Shown: positions 23,764 to 33,203 of the stretch, piece after piece
Position numbering within the stretch: the first letter of the stretch is position 1
Layout of the letters: every line of letters begins with the position of its first letter
Assembly (NCBI GenBank): GCA_022509065.1
Contig: JAFLTY010000024.1
Location: 1-35,917, forward strand
Length of the DNA: 35,917 bases
Source: Muribaculaceae bacterium
GTDB taxonomy: Bacteria; Bacteroidota; Bacteroidia; Bacteroidales; Muribaculaceae
Reading direction: 5' to 3'
Translations under genes and position numbers: made by a program
The notes under the pieces: generated by a model
Told to the model about the DNA's origin: nothing
Seen by the model: only the letters and a program-made list of their open reading frames with translations
Database searches by the model: none

Positions 23764-26361
23764 ATGAAGACAAATACCAAATTATTTGCTGGTGTGGCAG
23801 TTGCCATCGCCGCTATTGCAACTCCTAACGTTGCTCCCGCAGCCGAAGTCAACGGTTGGGGTGACTTTAAACTTTACCTCGACCCGGGTCACTCCGGAAA
23901 AGAAAACGCAGGTATATGGGGATATTCCGAAGCCGAAAAGACTTACGCTATCGCCCAACACATCAAGGATATGCTTGAGACATATACCGATATGCCCGCC
24001 GAAAACCTGAAAATATGCCGTGACGAGACAACAGTTGTCAGCCTTCAGGAACGTACCGACGAGGCCAACGCTTGGGGTGCCGACTTTTTCTATGCCATCC
24101 ACTCTGATGCTGGAGCTACAGTTAATAAAATCGTCTTGTTGTTCGGTGGCTGGATGAGAAACGGCGAAGAGGTTGAAAAAACTCCTAACGGTGGTAAAGC
24201 CTATGGCGAATTTCTCGATCCCAACCTGAGCGGTGTAATGCGCGTTGGTTCACGTGGTAACTACTACGACCGCTGCTTCTATTATCCCGGCGAAACTCAT
24301 CACGCTAACCAATACCCCTATCTCCATGTTAACCGTGAATCTAACATGGCGTCCCTTCTCAGCGAAGGTGCATACCACACCATAGCTTATCAGCAGGCAC
24401 GTAACATGAACAAGGAATACAAACGTCTTGAAGCTCTTGCTGCTTTCCAGTCAATCCTTAAATACCACGGAATGGAAGTTCCCTCACAAACTTTCCTGCA
24501 TGGTGAAATTTCAAATAGCGAGAACGGTCAGTTCATCAACGGTGCTGTCGTTACAGTGAAAAAAGGCGACGAAGTTGTCGGCACTTACACCACCGACACA
24601 TACGAAAGTCTTTTCCACCTGTATAGCAAGAACCCCGACCTCATCCATAACGGTCTCTTCACTTTCGAAGGTCTCGAAGCCGGTGCCGAATACACCATCG
24701 AGGTTGAAGCCGAAGGCTTTACACCTGTTTCGAAAACGGTTACAATCAACACAGGCGGCGAACACACTGCCGACTATGTGACCTATGCCGACTTCCAACT
24801 CGAAAACACTCTCCCGGCAAAAGTCGATGCTATTTCCATCTCCGACCCCGCTAACGTTTCTCCCATCTACCCCGTTACAATTACTTTCTCACGCAACATG
24901 GTACGTGAAAGCGTAGAAGAAGCCTTCTCGGTAAACAACGGTGGCGAAATAGGTCTTACATGGGTTAACGACTACACTCTCCAACTCGACCTCAACGAAC
25001 TGCTTCCTCTCTGGGACTACACCATCACCATCGATGGCTCGATAGCTAAAAACAGCCAGACCGGACAGTTCTTCGACGGTGACGGCGACGGCGAGCCCGG
25101 CGGTAACTGGGTATATACATTCACTATGGCCGAACCCGACCTCGATGCTCCGGTTATCGTTTCAACATATCCTCCCATGGAAGGCGAAGTTAAGTATGCT
25201 ACTCGCTTCCCCATCCGCATAGAGTTTGACGAAGAAATCAACTGGAACGAAGACCACAACGGCGACTGCATCACTCTCGAAGACTCCGAAGGCAACTCTT
25301 ACACGGGTACTGTTAACCACGCCGTTATCCGCGGCAACTCCGTACTGCACTTCTTCCCCGATGCAGAACTTCCTCGCGACAAGACATTCCTTGTAACTGT
25401 AGCTCCCGGTCTTGCCGATATGTTCGGTAACACTACTCCCTGCTATCAGTTCCGCTTCATGTCCGAATACCGCGCTTATAAGGATTTCACCGAAATGCTT
25501 AAAGTTGACGGTAGTGCTGCTGAAGAATTCTGGAATCCCGGCGGTTCGGGCTCGAGTGCAGGCCTTATTGTTGACGAAAGCGTAACTCGTCAGTGGAACA
25601 ACGTCAACCCGTTCTCAGCAACCGGTTCATCTATGGAGATGTACTATGTATTCGACGAAACCGATGCCAGCGAAGTATGGCAGGTTCGAGAATATACCAA
25701 ACTCAACCAGTCTAACTCCAATGCTGTAAAAGCTACCGGACACGATCAAATACTTACTTACTGGATTTATGGTGACGGTTCGAACAACTTCGCTAACATG
25801 CTCGTACGCTGCAACAGCACAGGTGGCGGTCTGAAGATGCGCGCCGAATACACTCCTGTTGATTTCCGCGGTTGGAATCTCTTCGTTTGGGATTTAGTTA
25901 ATGATGATTACGAGGCATTTACCGGCTCAGAAGACCTCAAAGATGCTTCTGCATGGTACTTCGACTCGTTCTTCTTCAAACACTATTACACCGATCCCGA
26001 CGATGAAGAAATTCCTCAACAAGCTTGGGTAGGTTCTATCGGTTACCACCAGTTTGCTTATTCACACTGGGATGACAACGCCGAACGTCAGGCAACCCTC
26101 GACGATGTTCAACTGTCCGCTAAAGACATTGAAGCCGATAACGCAGGCGTTGAACTCGCAGTTAGCGCAGAACTCCTCACAATCAAGGCCGGTGCTGATA
26201 TCGAAGCCGCTTATATCTATGGCGTAGACGGCGCCCAGGTTGCTGTCGCTAATGGTCATGGAAATGTTGCTACTGCCGCTATCGGTCACCTCTCAAACGG
26301 CGTTTACATCGTTACCGTTAAAACTGCTCCTGGAACTTTCTCAGCTAAGTTCGTTAAATAA
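23764..26361 (+). CDS. Large exported N-acetylmuramoyl-L-alanine amidase with Ig-like and sorting domains
   Basis: 865 residues. A signal peptide (~26 residues, cut near APAAE) is followed by an Amidase_3 zinc domain to ~240: LYLDPGHSG (zinc His), FFYAIHSDAG (zinc His) and LLSEGAYHT (catalytic Glu). Next are a carboxypeptidase-regulatory-like beta domain (NGAVVTVKKGDEVVGTYTT, FTFEGLEAGAEYTI), two Big_5/SbsA-like Ig domains (ISDPANVSPIYPVTITFSRN; STYPPMEGEVKYATRFPIRI), a ~180-residue carbohydrate-binding-like beta region, and a C-terminal ~75-residue sorting-like domain ending SNGVYIVTVKTAPGTFSAKF. It should cleave the glycan-peptide amide bond of peptidoglycan at or outside the cell surface. 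The target could be its own wall or that of neighbours. Confidence 0.88.
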   Translation: MKTNTKLFAGVAVAIAAIATPNVAPAAEVNGWGDFKLYLDPGHSGKENAGIWGYSEAEKTYAIAQHIKDMLETYTDMPAENLKICRDETTVVSLQERTDEANAWGADFFYAIHSDAGATVNKIVLLFGGWMRNGEEVEKTPNGGKAYGEFLDPNLSGVMRVGSRGNYYDRCFYYPGETHHANQYPYLHVNRESNMASLLSEGAYHTIAYQQARNMNKEYKRLEALAAFQSILKYHGMEVPSQTFLHGEISNSENGQFINGAVVTVKKGDEVVGTYTTDTYESLFHLYSKNPDLIHNGLFTFEGLEAGAEYTIEVEAEGFTPVSKTVTINTGGEHTADYVTYADFQLENTLPAKVDAISISDPANVSPIYPVTITFSRNMVRESVEEAFSVNNGGEIGLTWVNDYTLQLDLNELLPLWDYTITIDGSIAKNSQTGQFFDGDGDGEPGGNWVYTFTMAEPDLDAPVIVSTYPPMEGEVKYATRFPIRIEFDEEINWNEDHNGDCITLEDSEGNSYTGTVNHAVIRGNSVLHFFPDAELPRDKTFLVTVAPGLADMFGNTTPCYQFRFMSEYRAYKDFTEMLKVDGSAAEEFWNPGGSGSSAGLIVDESVTRQWNNVNPFSATGSSMEMYYVFDETDASEVWQVREYTKLNQSNSNAVKATGHDQILTYWIYGDGSNNFANMLVRCNSTGGGLKMRAEYTPVDFRGWNLFVWDLVNDDYEAFTGSEDLKDASAWYFDSFFFKHYYTDPDDEEIPQQAWVGSIGYHQFAYSHWDDNAERQATLDDVQLSAKDIEADNAGVELAVSAELLTIKAGADIEAAYIYGVDGAQVAVANGHGNVATAAIGHLSNGVYIVTVKTAPGTFSAKFVK

Positions 26362-26396
26362 TAGACAGCGCGGTTCATAACTGCGTAGCATTAATG

Positions 26397-26434
26397 AAAA
26401 GTGACAATTCGTGTTATCGGATTGTCACTTTTTT
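26397..26434 (+). terminator. Strong intrinsic terminator after the amidase gene
   Basis: AAAAGTGACAAT (26397-26408) pairs with ATTGTCACTTTT (26421-26432) around a short CG-closed loop, with the T-run continuing to 26434. Confidence 0.85.
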
Positions 26435-26443
26435 GTCAATGTT

Positions 26444-26474
26444 TTTGTGTATTTAAGCATTTTTTGTAACTTTG
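26444..26474 (+). promoter_or_regulatory. Promoter of the fabG/DUF4290 genes
   Basis: TTTG at 26444-26447, a 19-base spacer and TAACTTTG at 26467-26474, lying just after the terminator of the previous unit. The leader is ~55 bases. Confidence 0.75.
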
Positions 26475-26535
26475 CAAGCAACTATTTTTTGATTTGAAAA
26501 TACAAACGCAAACAATTAACTATTAAATAATTACA

Positions 26536-27282
26536 ATGAAATTACTTGAAGGAAAAACCGCGCTTATCACTGGCGCTGCTCGTGGCATAGGCAAAGCTTT
26601 GGCTTTGAAATTCGCTGCCGAGGGTGCAAATATAGCTTTTACCGACCTGGTTATTGACGAGAACGGCAAAGAGACCGAAAAAGAAATAGCCGCTTTTGGC
26701 GTTAAGGTGAAAGGCTACGCTTCGAACGCTGCCGATTTCAATCAGACAAAAGAAGTGGTTGAGCAAGTTCACAAAGAATTCGGCTCAATCGACATTCTGG
26801 TCAACAACGCCGGTATAACAAAAGACGGTCTCATGCTACGCATGACCGAGGCACAATGGGACGCTGTGATTGCTGTTAACCTTAAGAGCGCCTTCAACTT
26901 CATCAATGCCGTGCTGCCTATCATGCTTCGTCAGCGTCACGGCTCAATAATCAACATGGCATCTGTTGTCGGCGTACACGGAAACGCCGGTCAAGCTAAC
27001 TATGCGGCTTCTAAAGCAGGTCTCATAGCTTTGGCCAAATCAATAGCTCAGGAAGTAGGCAGCCGTAACATACGCGCTAACGCCATAGCTCCCGGTTTCA
27101 TCGAAACAGCAATGACCGCAGCTCTTCCCGAAGACGTGCGTAAGGATTGGGCTGCTAAGATTCCCTTGCGTCGAGGCGGAACTGTCGAAGACATCGCAAA
27201 TGTCGCTACATTCCTAGCTTCCGATATGTCAAGCTACGTTACCGGGCAGGTCATTCAGGTTGACGGTGGCATGAATATGTAA
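26536..27282 (+). CDS. fabG: 3-oxoacyl-ACP reductase FabG
   Basis: 248 residues, the standard length for FabG. Motifs of classical short-chain dehydrogenases: cofactor loop TGAARGIGKALA near residue 12, NNAGITKDGLMLRM near 88, catalytic Ser in INMASVVG, YAASKAG with the Tyr and Lys, and the C-terminal YVTGQVIQVDGGMNM. The GITRD-like GITKDGLMLRM segment is typical of FabG rather than other SDRs. It reduces 3-oxoacyl-ACP with NADPH in fatty acid elongation. First gene after its promoter; the DUF4290 gene follows 15 bases on. Confidence 0.94.
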   Translation: MKLLEGKTALITGAARGIGKALALKFAAEGANIAFTDLVIDENGKETEKEIAAFGVKVKGYASNAADFNQTKEVVEQVHKEFGSIDILVNNAGITKDGLMLRMTEAQWDAVIAVNLKSAFNFINAVLPIMLRQRHGSIINMASVVGVHGNAGQANYAASKAGLIALAKSIAQEVGSRNIRANAIAPGFIETAMTAALPEDVRKDWAAKIPLRRGGTVEDIANVATFLASDMSSYVTGQVIQVDGGMNM

Positions 27283-27297
27283 TATGGCAATTCGCTA

Positions 27298-27882
27298 ATG
27301 CTGACTTACAACACTCACCGCAAACCTCTGGTTCTTCCCGAATACGGACGCGTCATTCAGTCGATGGTCGACCATGCGTTGACCATCGCTGACCGCGACG
27401 AACGCACTCGTTGCGCATATACAATTGTCAACACAATGAAATCCATTAGCCGTCCCGACAATAACCAGTCTGAGTCCGAACGACGCTATTGGGATCACCT
27501 CGCTATAATGAGCGATTTCAAACTCGACATCGATTGGCCGTTCGAAGTGTTGGCTCCCGACGCCATAAAAACACAGCCTGACCATGTTGCTTACGACGGG
27601 CGCGGAATAAACAAGTTTCAATACGGCCGAAACCTCATCAATATGATTGATGCGACGGCAGCAATGGAGCCCGGAGAGGAACGAGACGCAATGATTGTCC
27701 TTGTTGCCAACCAGATGAAGAAAGCCTCTCTTGCTTGGGACGAAGACGGTTATAGCGACCGACGCGTTTTTGAAGATCTTGCTCGAATCACCGATGGACA
27801 AATTGTTATTCGACCCGAAGAACTCATGCTGTGTGAATATAAGGACGCACCTAAACCAACTAAGAAAAAGAAAAAGAAATAA
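27298..27882 (+). CDS. DUF4290 family protein
   Basis: 194 residues. The opening LTYNTHRKPLVLPEYGR and the MVDHALTIADRDERTRCAYTIV helix match the Bacteroidota DUF4290 family, as does SERRYWDHLAIMSDF. The protein is cytosolic, helical, and ends in a lysine tail (PTKKKKKK) that could contact RNA or ribosomes. The function is unknown; the family usually neighbours murA and rimM. Here rimM follows directly, with a 65-base gap and no murA between. Confidence 0.9.
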   Translation: MLTYNTHRKPLVLPEYGRVIQSMVDHALTIADRDERTRCAYTIVNTMKSISRPDNNQSESERRYWDHLAIMSDFKLDIDWPFEVLAPDAIKTQPDHVAYDGRGINKFQYGRNLINMIDATAAMEPGEERDAMIVLVANQMKKASLAWDEDGYSDRRVFEDLARITDGQIVIRPEELMLCEYKDAPKPTKKKKKK

Positions 27883-27947
27883 AAACTCTCTTCAAGACAC
27901 TTGACAAATAAGGTCTTATCATTTCTTCTCTCCCAATCACTCTTTAA

Positions 27948-28490
27948 ATGATTACGGCAAAGGAACTTTTACCTATTGGCTATGTCAGTAAGACTCATGG
28001 CATTAAAGGTGAGCTTAATGTTCGCCTGGATGCAGACTATACCACTGACGATGTCAAATTTGTCGTGATGGATGTGGATTCCATTTTTGTGCCTTTTGTC
28101 ATTGAGTCTTCACGCGGAAATGCTGCCGACAATAGACTTGTAAAACTCGAAGGTGTTGACACTCAGGAAGAAGCAAAAGCTTTTGTCGGCAAAACGCTAT
28201 ACGCCGTCTTAGCCGAGCTCGCTACTCTTCCCGGTTTTGACCAATCGCAAGCAGATAAGTCCGAAAACCTCTACCTGAGCGATTTGGTCGGTTATACTTT
28301 GACTGATGGCGACAACAATGTTGTCGGTTCGATTACCGGCTTTAACGACGACACTCAAAACTACCTGTTAGAAGTGACATTAAACGAGGGTCGAACCGTA
28401 TTTGTACCCTTTGTCGACGAGTGGATGTTAGATCTTGACCAGGACAAGAAAACCTTATCCTTCGACCTCCCCGAAGGTCTGCTTGATTAA
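27948..28490 (+). CDS. rimM: Ribosome maturation factor RimM
   Basis: 180 residues. The N-terminal RimM beta-barrel (LPIGYVSKTHGIKGELNVRLDAD split over two strands) is followed by the PRC-barrel domain (NLYLSDLVGYTLTDGDNNVVGSI) and the closing VPFVDEWMLDLDQDKKTL. RimM binds ribosomal protein S19 and helps to fold the 3' domain of 16S rRNA in 30S assembly. The length is typical. The gene has a 65-base upstream gap. Confidence 0.94.
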   Translation: MITAKELLPIGYVSKTHGIKGELNVRLDADYTTDDVKFVVMDVDSIFVPFVIESSRGNAADNRLVKLEGVDTQEEAKAFVGKTLYAVLAELATLPGFDQSQADKSENLYLSDLVGYTLTDGDNNVVGSITGFNDDTQNYLLEVTLNEGRTVFVPFVDEWMLDLDQDKKTLSFDLPEGLLD

Positions 28491-28523
28491 ATAATTTTGA
28501 GATACAGATAAATTTAAAAAGAT

Positions 28524-28847
28524 ATGGAAGTGTTTGATGAAGATAAAGCTGTCGACTTCATCCTCGAAAGCCTTAAACGAAACGGCATAGAAAAAAATTA
28601 TACTGCAGATGACATTCTCGAGGTCATCGATATAATATGGGATTATTACGAAGATAATGGTCTGTTGGATCTCGATATGGCGGAAGACAGCAACTCTGAA
28701 TCGAACGAGGACGCCGACAAGGTTGCCTTGATTGAACATGTCGTTAAAATGATTAAAAAAGATCGCGGCACAAACATTGATACCGACCATATACCGGCGA
28801 TAGTCGAAGCCGAACTTGCCTACGAGGCTCAATGTGACGAATTTTAA
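28524..28847 (+). CDS. Small acidic protein, conserved hypothetical
   Basis: 107 residues, very acidic (many Asp and Glu), helical, with no signal peptide. Two helical halves, DEDKAVDFILESLKRNGI and VALIEHVVKMIKKDRG, are joined by an acidic linker containing SNSESNEDAD. The C-terminus (HIPAIVEAELAYEAQCDEF) resembles a short four-helix unit. A TAATTTTG element at 28492-28499 lies just upstream but has no matching upstream box. No named family is recognised. It lies between rimM and an OmpA-like gene, and I infer a cytosolic role. Confidence 0.72.
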   Translation: MEVFDEDKAVDFILESLKRNGIEKNYTADDILEVIDIIWDYYEDNGLLDLDMAEDSNSESNEDADKVALIEHVVKMIKKDRGTNIDTDHIPAIVEAELAYEAQCDEF

Positions 28848-28876
28848 ACGACAAAACACTCTCCTCTGCTCCGATT

Positions 28877-29509
28877 ATGAAACTCTCCATCCGTGCCATA
28901 TTAATCTTCGCTCTGGTGTCTCTGTCAACGCTCCATTCATGGGCGTCTTCAAACAGTGGCATAGCCGACGATGCGGCGCGGTTCGAGAGCATGGTAATGG
29001 CGCCTGCTGTTTCACAAAAAGCTTCAGCCGCTTTGGCTCGTCATATCGAAACCATTCGCGAAGGATTTGCCTCCAAGCATTTTAACGCCACAAAGGTCAA
29101 TAATCAACCCATTGTAAAAATCACAATACCGGCCTCCGAATTCTTCGCCCCTAATTCCGCGTCACTTGATAATGCTGCCTACGAAAGATTGATGTATTTC
29201 CGTCATGCGCTAACTCATCCGGAGTATTATCGATTAGTCGTCGCTGTCCATACCGATGATACCGGCGATGACCAATATTCTCAGTCCATTACCGAAGCTC
29301 GTGCACAAGCAATCAAACATGGCTTCGACAAAATAGCTACAGATGCGAATGTCAAACCAAATGTTTCCTATTTCGCTCTTGGCAAACAATTAGCACTTAA
29401 TCATAACTCGACAATGACCGAGCGAGCGACAAATCGCCGCATTGAGGTTTATATCATACCGACCAACAAAGTGATTGACAACATATTGGCCAGTAAAACC
29501 CCCGCTTAA
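28877..29509 (+). CDS. Exported OmpA-like domain protein
   Basis: 210 residues with a signal peptide of ~24 residues (cut near SWASS). The mature part ends in an OmpA/MotB-like peptidoglycan-binding fold: IPASEFFAPNSASLDNAAY, then VVAVHTDDTGDDQYSQSITEARAQAI and the closing NSTMTERATNRRIEVYIIP. The classical binding motif NxxLSxxRAxxV is weakened to DQYSQSITEARAQAI, but the Arg and the final NRRIEV are kept. There is no beta-barrel and no lipobox, so it is probably soluble in the periplasm. Thirty bases separate it from the preceding small acidic gene. Confidence 0.82.
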   Translation: MKLSIRAILIFALVSLSTLHSWASSNSGIADDAARFESMVMAPAVSQKASAALARHIETIREGFASKHFNATKVNNQPIVKITIPASEFFAPNSASLDNAAYERLMYFRHALTHPEYYRLVVAVHTDDTGDDQYSQSITEARAQAIKHGFDKIATDANVKPNVSYFALGKQLALNHNSTMTERATNRRIEVYIIPTNKVIDNILASKTPA

Positions 29510-29606
29510 GCCATTGCATGATATTAAATCATTTTTAAGCGTACTATTTTCTCCTTTTTGGAGTAGTTAAATTTTATTGATAACTCAATCATTATTTACT
29601 GGAACG

Positions 29607-31019
29607 ATGAAAAAAGGCATCTTTTTTTTCGTGATTTTAGGATTCGGAGTCTGCTCATGGCTCATCATTTCATCCTGTGGTCATAAACAACTGGCAAAGG
29701 GCTACAGCGAAACACTTCTAAATTATGACTATGTCGGTGATTTTAACAACGGTCTCGCTTTAGTGGAACGTCTTGGCCAATGGGGATTCATCAATGAAGA
29801 TGGCGAGGAGGTTATTCCCTGTGAATACGAAATGGCCGGCCCGTTCTCTTCCGGAAGAGCTTACGTCCTTCCGTTTGATGATGACAAATACCATTATATT
29901 GACGAGAACGGCAACGTCACTTTGACCACAGACTACGAGTACGTGCGTAGTTTCACCGGCAATGCCGCTCCGGTGTCGCACGGGCAGAATTGGGCGCTCA
30001 TCGACAAGGACGGCAAGGAACTCACCGATTTCATATACACCTCGTTTACGCCTTACACTTACAAAGGCAAAAATATCTTCGTGGTTCAGAACGAAGAGAA
30101 TCGTTATGGCATACTTGACGACAAGGGACGAACCATTTTGCCTTGTAACTATATTTGGATGGGAAGCTTTGACAAAGGTCTGGCGGCGCTGTGGAACGGA
30201 AACGAAAACCGGCACACCACCGGCATGGTGAATATGCAAGGTCAGATAGTAGTGCCTTTCCTTTATGACAATATCGATTTATGTACTGAAAACGTGGCGA
30301 GAGTAGAACAAAACTCTAAGTATGGTTATGTCAACGTGCAGGGCTCAGTGCTTGCACCGTGTGTTTATACTTTAGCCGATAACTTCTTCCATGACGGACG
30401 GGCTTCTGTCTATCGTGGTGCCGAGGACAATCTTCGTCAGGGTTTCATCAACTCGCAAGGTGTCGAAGTCATTCCTTGCCAATATGAGCCGCCGTACGTC
30501 TATGGCGAAGGCGGCGGGCCTCTCCTTTCTTCGTTCAGCGAAGGATTTGCGAAAGTCGCCAAAGACGGTCATTTCGGCTTTATCGATACTAAAGGAAAGA
30601 AACTCACTCCTCTTGACTATGACGACGCTCGCGATTTCCATCGTGGTATAGCAGCCGTAATGAAGGACGACAAATGGGGTTTTATCGACACAAGAGGTCA
30701 CGAGATAATTCCTTGTCACTACGATAATGTCAGTTACGAATCTATAAACCGACTCAAGGTTACTCTCGATGACAGGGTGCTTTTCTTCGATAAGACCGGA
30801 AAACCTCTTGTTGACGAACACTATCTGCCGTACGATTTCGTCGGCGAACCTATTGAAGAACTCACAGAGGTGATCAGGAATCAACGTGTGGGTTACGTAG
30901 ATGAGGATGGTGTCGAGGTCATTCCGTGTCAATACGACCAGATCACTCCTTTCCATAACGGAACAGCGGTAGGTAATGACCGTGGAAAATACTATCTCAT
31001 CAAAAAAGAAAAGGTTTAA
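29607..31019 (+). CDS. WG-repeat lipoprotein
   Basis: 470 residues from the ATG at 29607; a TTG ten codons upstream would spoil the signal. The N-terminus is a lipoprotein signal (MKKGIFFFVILG..., lipobox IISSC). The rest is about ten WG repeats of ~35-50 residues with the pattern WGFINEDGEEVIPCEYE: clear copies are at GQWGFINEDG, WALIDKDG, YGILDDKG, YGYVNVQG, FGFIDTKG, WGFIDTRG and VGYVDEDG. These form a beta-propeller-like or solenoid surface for binding. It is probably displayed on the outer membrane; the ligand is unknown. The next gene is a BspA-like surface protein. Confidence 0.9.
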   Translation: MKKGIFFFVILGFGVCSWLIISSCGHKQLAKGYSETLLNYDYVGDFNNGLALVERLGQWGFINEDGEEVIPCEYEMAGPFSSGRAYVLPFDDDKYHYIDENGNVTLTTDYEYVRSFTGNAAPVSHGQNWALIDKDGKELTDFIYTSFTPYTYKGKNIFVVQNEENRYGILDDKGRTILPCNYIWMGSFDKGLAALWNGNENRHTTGMVNMQGQIVVPFLYDNIDLCTENVARVEQNSKYGYVNVQGSVLAPCVYTLADNFFHDGRASVYRGAEDNLRQGFINSQGVEVIPCQYEPPYVYGEGGGPLLSSFSEGFAKVAKDGHFGFIDTKGKKLTPLDYDDARDFHRGIAAVMKDDKWGFIDTRGHEIIPCHYDNVSYESINRLKVTLDDRVLFFDKTGKPLVDEHYLPYDFVGEPIEELTEVIRNQRVGYVDEDGVEVIPCQYDQITPFHNGTAVGNDRGKYYLIKKEKV

Positions 31020-31091
31020 CTTCTGCCGTTAGCCCTTCTATTACTCCGAAAATCGATACCGTGCCTAAGTACTAAATTAGACTGATATAAT

Positions 31092-33062
31092 ATGCGAAAC
31101 TTCTTACTCTCTCTCCTGACTGTTTTCAGTGCATCGTTCGTCCACGCTATCGATTTCGAGTATAACGGCATCGTTTACACTATCACGGACTCTGACACGA
31201 AAAAATGCGAGACAAAGGCCGGAAAAACCATCGTGGAATACGGCATTGAGTGGTATGAACCCGGCAACCCGGTGAGCGGCGATATCGTCATCCCGGACAC
31301 TGTTTTGTTTGAAGGCGAGAAATATTCCGTTACCACTATAGGAAAACTGTCTTTTGTCGACTGTCAGGATCTAACCGGAGTCGTCATTCCCGAAAGTGTC
31401 ACTCTTATTGACAACATGGCGTTTTTCTATTGCAAAAACCTTAAGTTTGTCTCTATCCCTTCCAAAATCAGAATAATGGGCTCCGAAGCCTTTGAAGATT
31501 GCACGTCGCTTGCCTCAATCAGTGTTTCGTCCCTCGAGGATTGGTGCCGTATTTATTTCCGCGATTATTTGGGCAACCCTCTATATAATGGTGGCAAACT
31601 CATGGTCAATGGAATGGAACTCACAGACCTTGTCGTGCCCGAGTCTGTCACTACTATTCAAAATAACAGTTTTGCAGGTTATGAGTCTTTGAGAACGGTT
31701 TACCTGCATGATGACGTTCAATCCATTGGCGATAACGCTTTCTATAACTGCGCCAATCTCGAGCAAGTGCGCATTGGTACAGGTCTGCTATCTTCAAGCC
31801 CTTACGCTTTTTATGGATGCAATGCTCTCGAGGCTGTACATATTTCCGACTTAAGCGCCTGGTGTGACATACTGTTTAGTAGCGCCTCGTCCAATCCGCT
31901 CGGCTTTGCCCGTCATCTTTTCCTTGACGGCGAAGAAATCAGCGATATCGTTTTGCCCGAAGGTCTCGGTCACGTTGCCGATTACGCCTTCTATAAGTGT
32001 CTCAGTCTCACAAACGTCGAGTTTCCCGAAAGCATGACCTGGATGGGTGAGATGGCTTTTTACGGATGCGAGAATCTCCAAAAAGTCAACTTGCCGTCTA
32101 ACCTGTCGACTGTCGGTACCTGGACGTTCGCCTTATGTTCATCGCTCGCCGAAGTTACGATACCTTCTGTAATTACTAAGATTCCGGCATACGCTTTTTA
32201 CAGCTGCGAATCGTTACACAGCGTCAATCTTCCTTCAACCCTTTACAGTATCGACAATGCGGCGTTCGCTTTCTGCTCCTCGCTGTCCGATATCGCTCTG
32301 CCCGCTTCTCTCAACAACATGGGCTCTAATGCTTTCTATAATACTGGAATCACCAACGTCGTCGTCCCATCCGGAAGCATAGGCACCAGCGCATTTGCCG
32401 ACAGCCCCGTCGAAACCGTTACTCTTGGATGGTCTGTCAATCAAGTCGGCAACTACGCTTTTGATAACGGGTTCGCGCCGGCCGAGATCTTTGTGGCAGC
32501 CGAAACACCTCCCACACTGTTCCCGGAAACGTTCTCAGGATTCTCCTCCGACCTCTATGTTCTCGAAAGTTCAATGTCACGTTATGCCCAAGGTAACTGG
32601 GGTAAATTTACCGATGTGTTCGCTCTCGTCGAGCCGGACAGCGTCGTCATTGAGTCGCAACAGCCCGAAACGACATTAACCAAAGGTTCTTGCTTTACCT
32701 TGTCAGCTAAGGTTTATCCCGAAAATGTGTCAATCCCCTATGTGACATGGAGTAGCTCTAACAATGAGGTCGCAACCGTAGATAATTTGGGCAATGTGAC
32801 ACTCTTGGTTTCTGAATCCTCCGAACCGTGCGAAATTGTCGCTTCCACTCTCTACGCCAACGGTCCGATAGCTTCTTATGTCATTGACCTCAGTGAAGAT
32901 GGCGTGGACAAGGTCATCGTCGACTTGACAGCAACCGAATACCCCTCCGATATCTATAACCTGCAAGGCATCTGCATCAAACGAAACGCCTCTGCCCACG
33001 ATGTCGACAATCTCGCACCGGGTCTATACATCATCGCCGGCAAAAAACACCTCATCCCCTAA
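31092..33062 (+). CDS. BspA-like leucine-rich repeat surface protein
   Basis: 656 residues. A signal peptide (to about SFVHA) is followed by a short domain (IDFEYNGIVYTITDSDTKK) common in these proteins, then about 16 LRR_5 repeats (for example LTGVVIPESVTLIDNMAFFYC, split in repeats of ~23). Near residue 530 is a Big_2-like Ig domain (TLSAKVYPENVSIPYVTWSSSN), and the last ~35 residues (IYNLQGICIKR, DNLAPGLYIIAGKK) resemble a C-terminal sorting signal. It should be an exported adhesin-type protein binding host or dietary ligands. A broken paralogue lies at 34012. Confidence 0.9.
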   Translation: MRNFLLSLLTVFSASFVHAIDFEYNGIVYTITDSDTKKCETKAGKTIVEYGIEWYEPGNPVSGDIVIPDTVLFEGEKYSVTTIGKLSFVDCQDLTGVVIPESVTLIDNMAFFYCKNLKFVSIPSKIRIMGSEAFEDCTSLASISVSSLEDWCRIYFRDYLGNPLYNGGKLMVNGMELTDLVVPESVTTIQNNSFAGYESLRTVYLHDDVQSIGDNAFYNCANLEQVRIGTGLLSSSPYAFYGCNALEAVHISDLSAWCDILFSSASSNPLGFARHLFLDGEEISDIVLPEGLGHVADYAFYKCLSLTNVEFPESMTWMGEMAFYGCENLQKVNLPSNLSTVGTWTFALCSSLAEVTIPSVITKIPAYAFYSCESLHSVNLPSTLYSIDNAAFAFCSSLSDIALPASLNNMGSNAFYNTGITNVVVPSGSIGTSAFADSPVETVTLGWSVNQVGNYAFDNGFAPAEIFVAAETPPTLFPETFSGFSSDLYVLESSMSRYAQGNWGKFTDVFALVEPDSVVIESQQPETTLTKGSCFTLSAKVYPENVSIPYVTWSSSNNEVATVDNLGNVTLLVSESSEPCEIVASTLYANGPIASYVIDLSEDGVDKVIVDLTATEYPSDIYNLQGICIKRNASAHDVDNLAPGLYIIAGKKHLIP

Positions 33063-33105
33063 CATTCTGTCGCTCGCACACCACGTGCGTCATCTTGACC
33101 TCACA

Positions 33106-33182
33106 CGCCACGTCCTAACGGCAGCGAAGCTCCCTCCTTTGTCTTAGCGGTTGGGTCGCTTGCGACCGACCCTTCCATTACC
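33106..33182. repeat. REP-like repeat, copy 1
   Basis: About 77 bases, nearly identical to a second copy at 33204-33279. It contains AGCGAAGCT and, near 33154, the perfect hairpin GGTCGC-TT-GCGACC. It follows the BspA-like stop by ~45 bases and may serve as a transcription-end or mRNA-stabilising element. Confidence 0.75.
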
Positions 33183-33203
33183 TTCACCTTTGACTGACTA
33201 ATG

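Noticed and set aside
30372-30956. 194-residue antisense ORF within the WG-repeat gene
   Set aside because: It mirrors the repeat structure of the sense gene and has no independent support.
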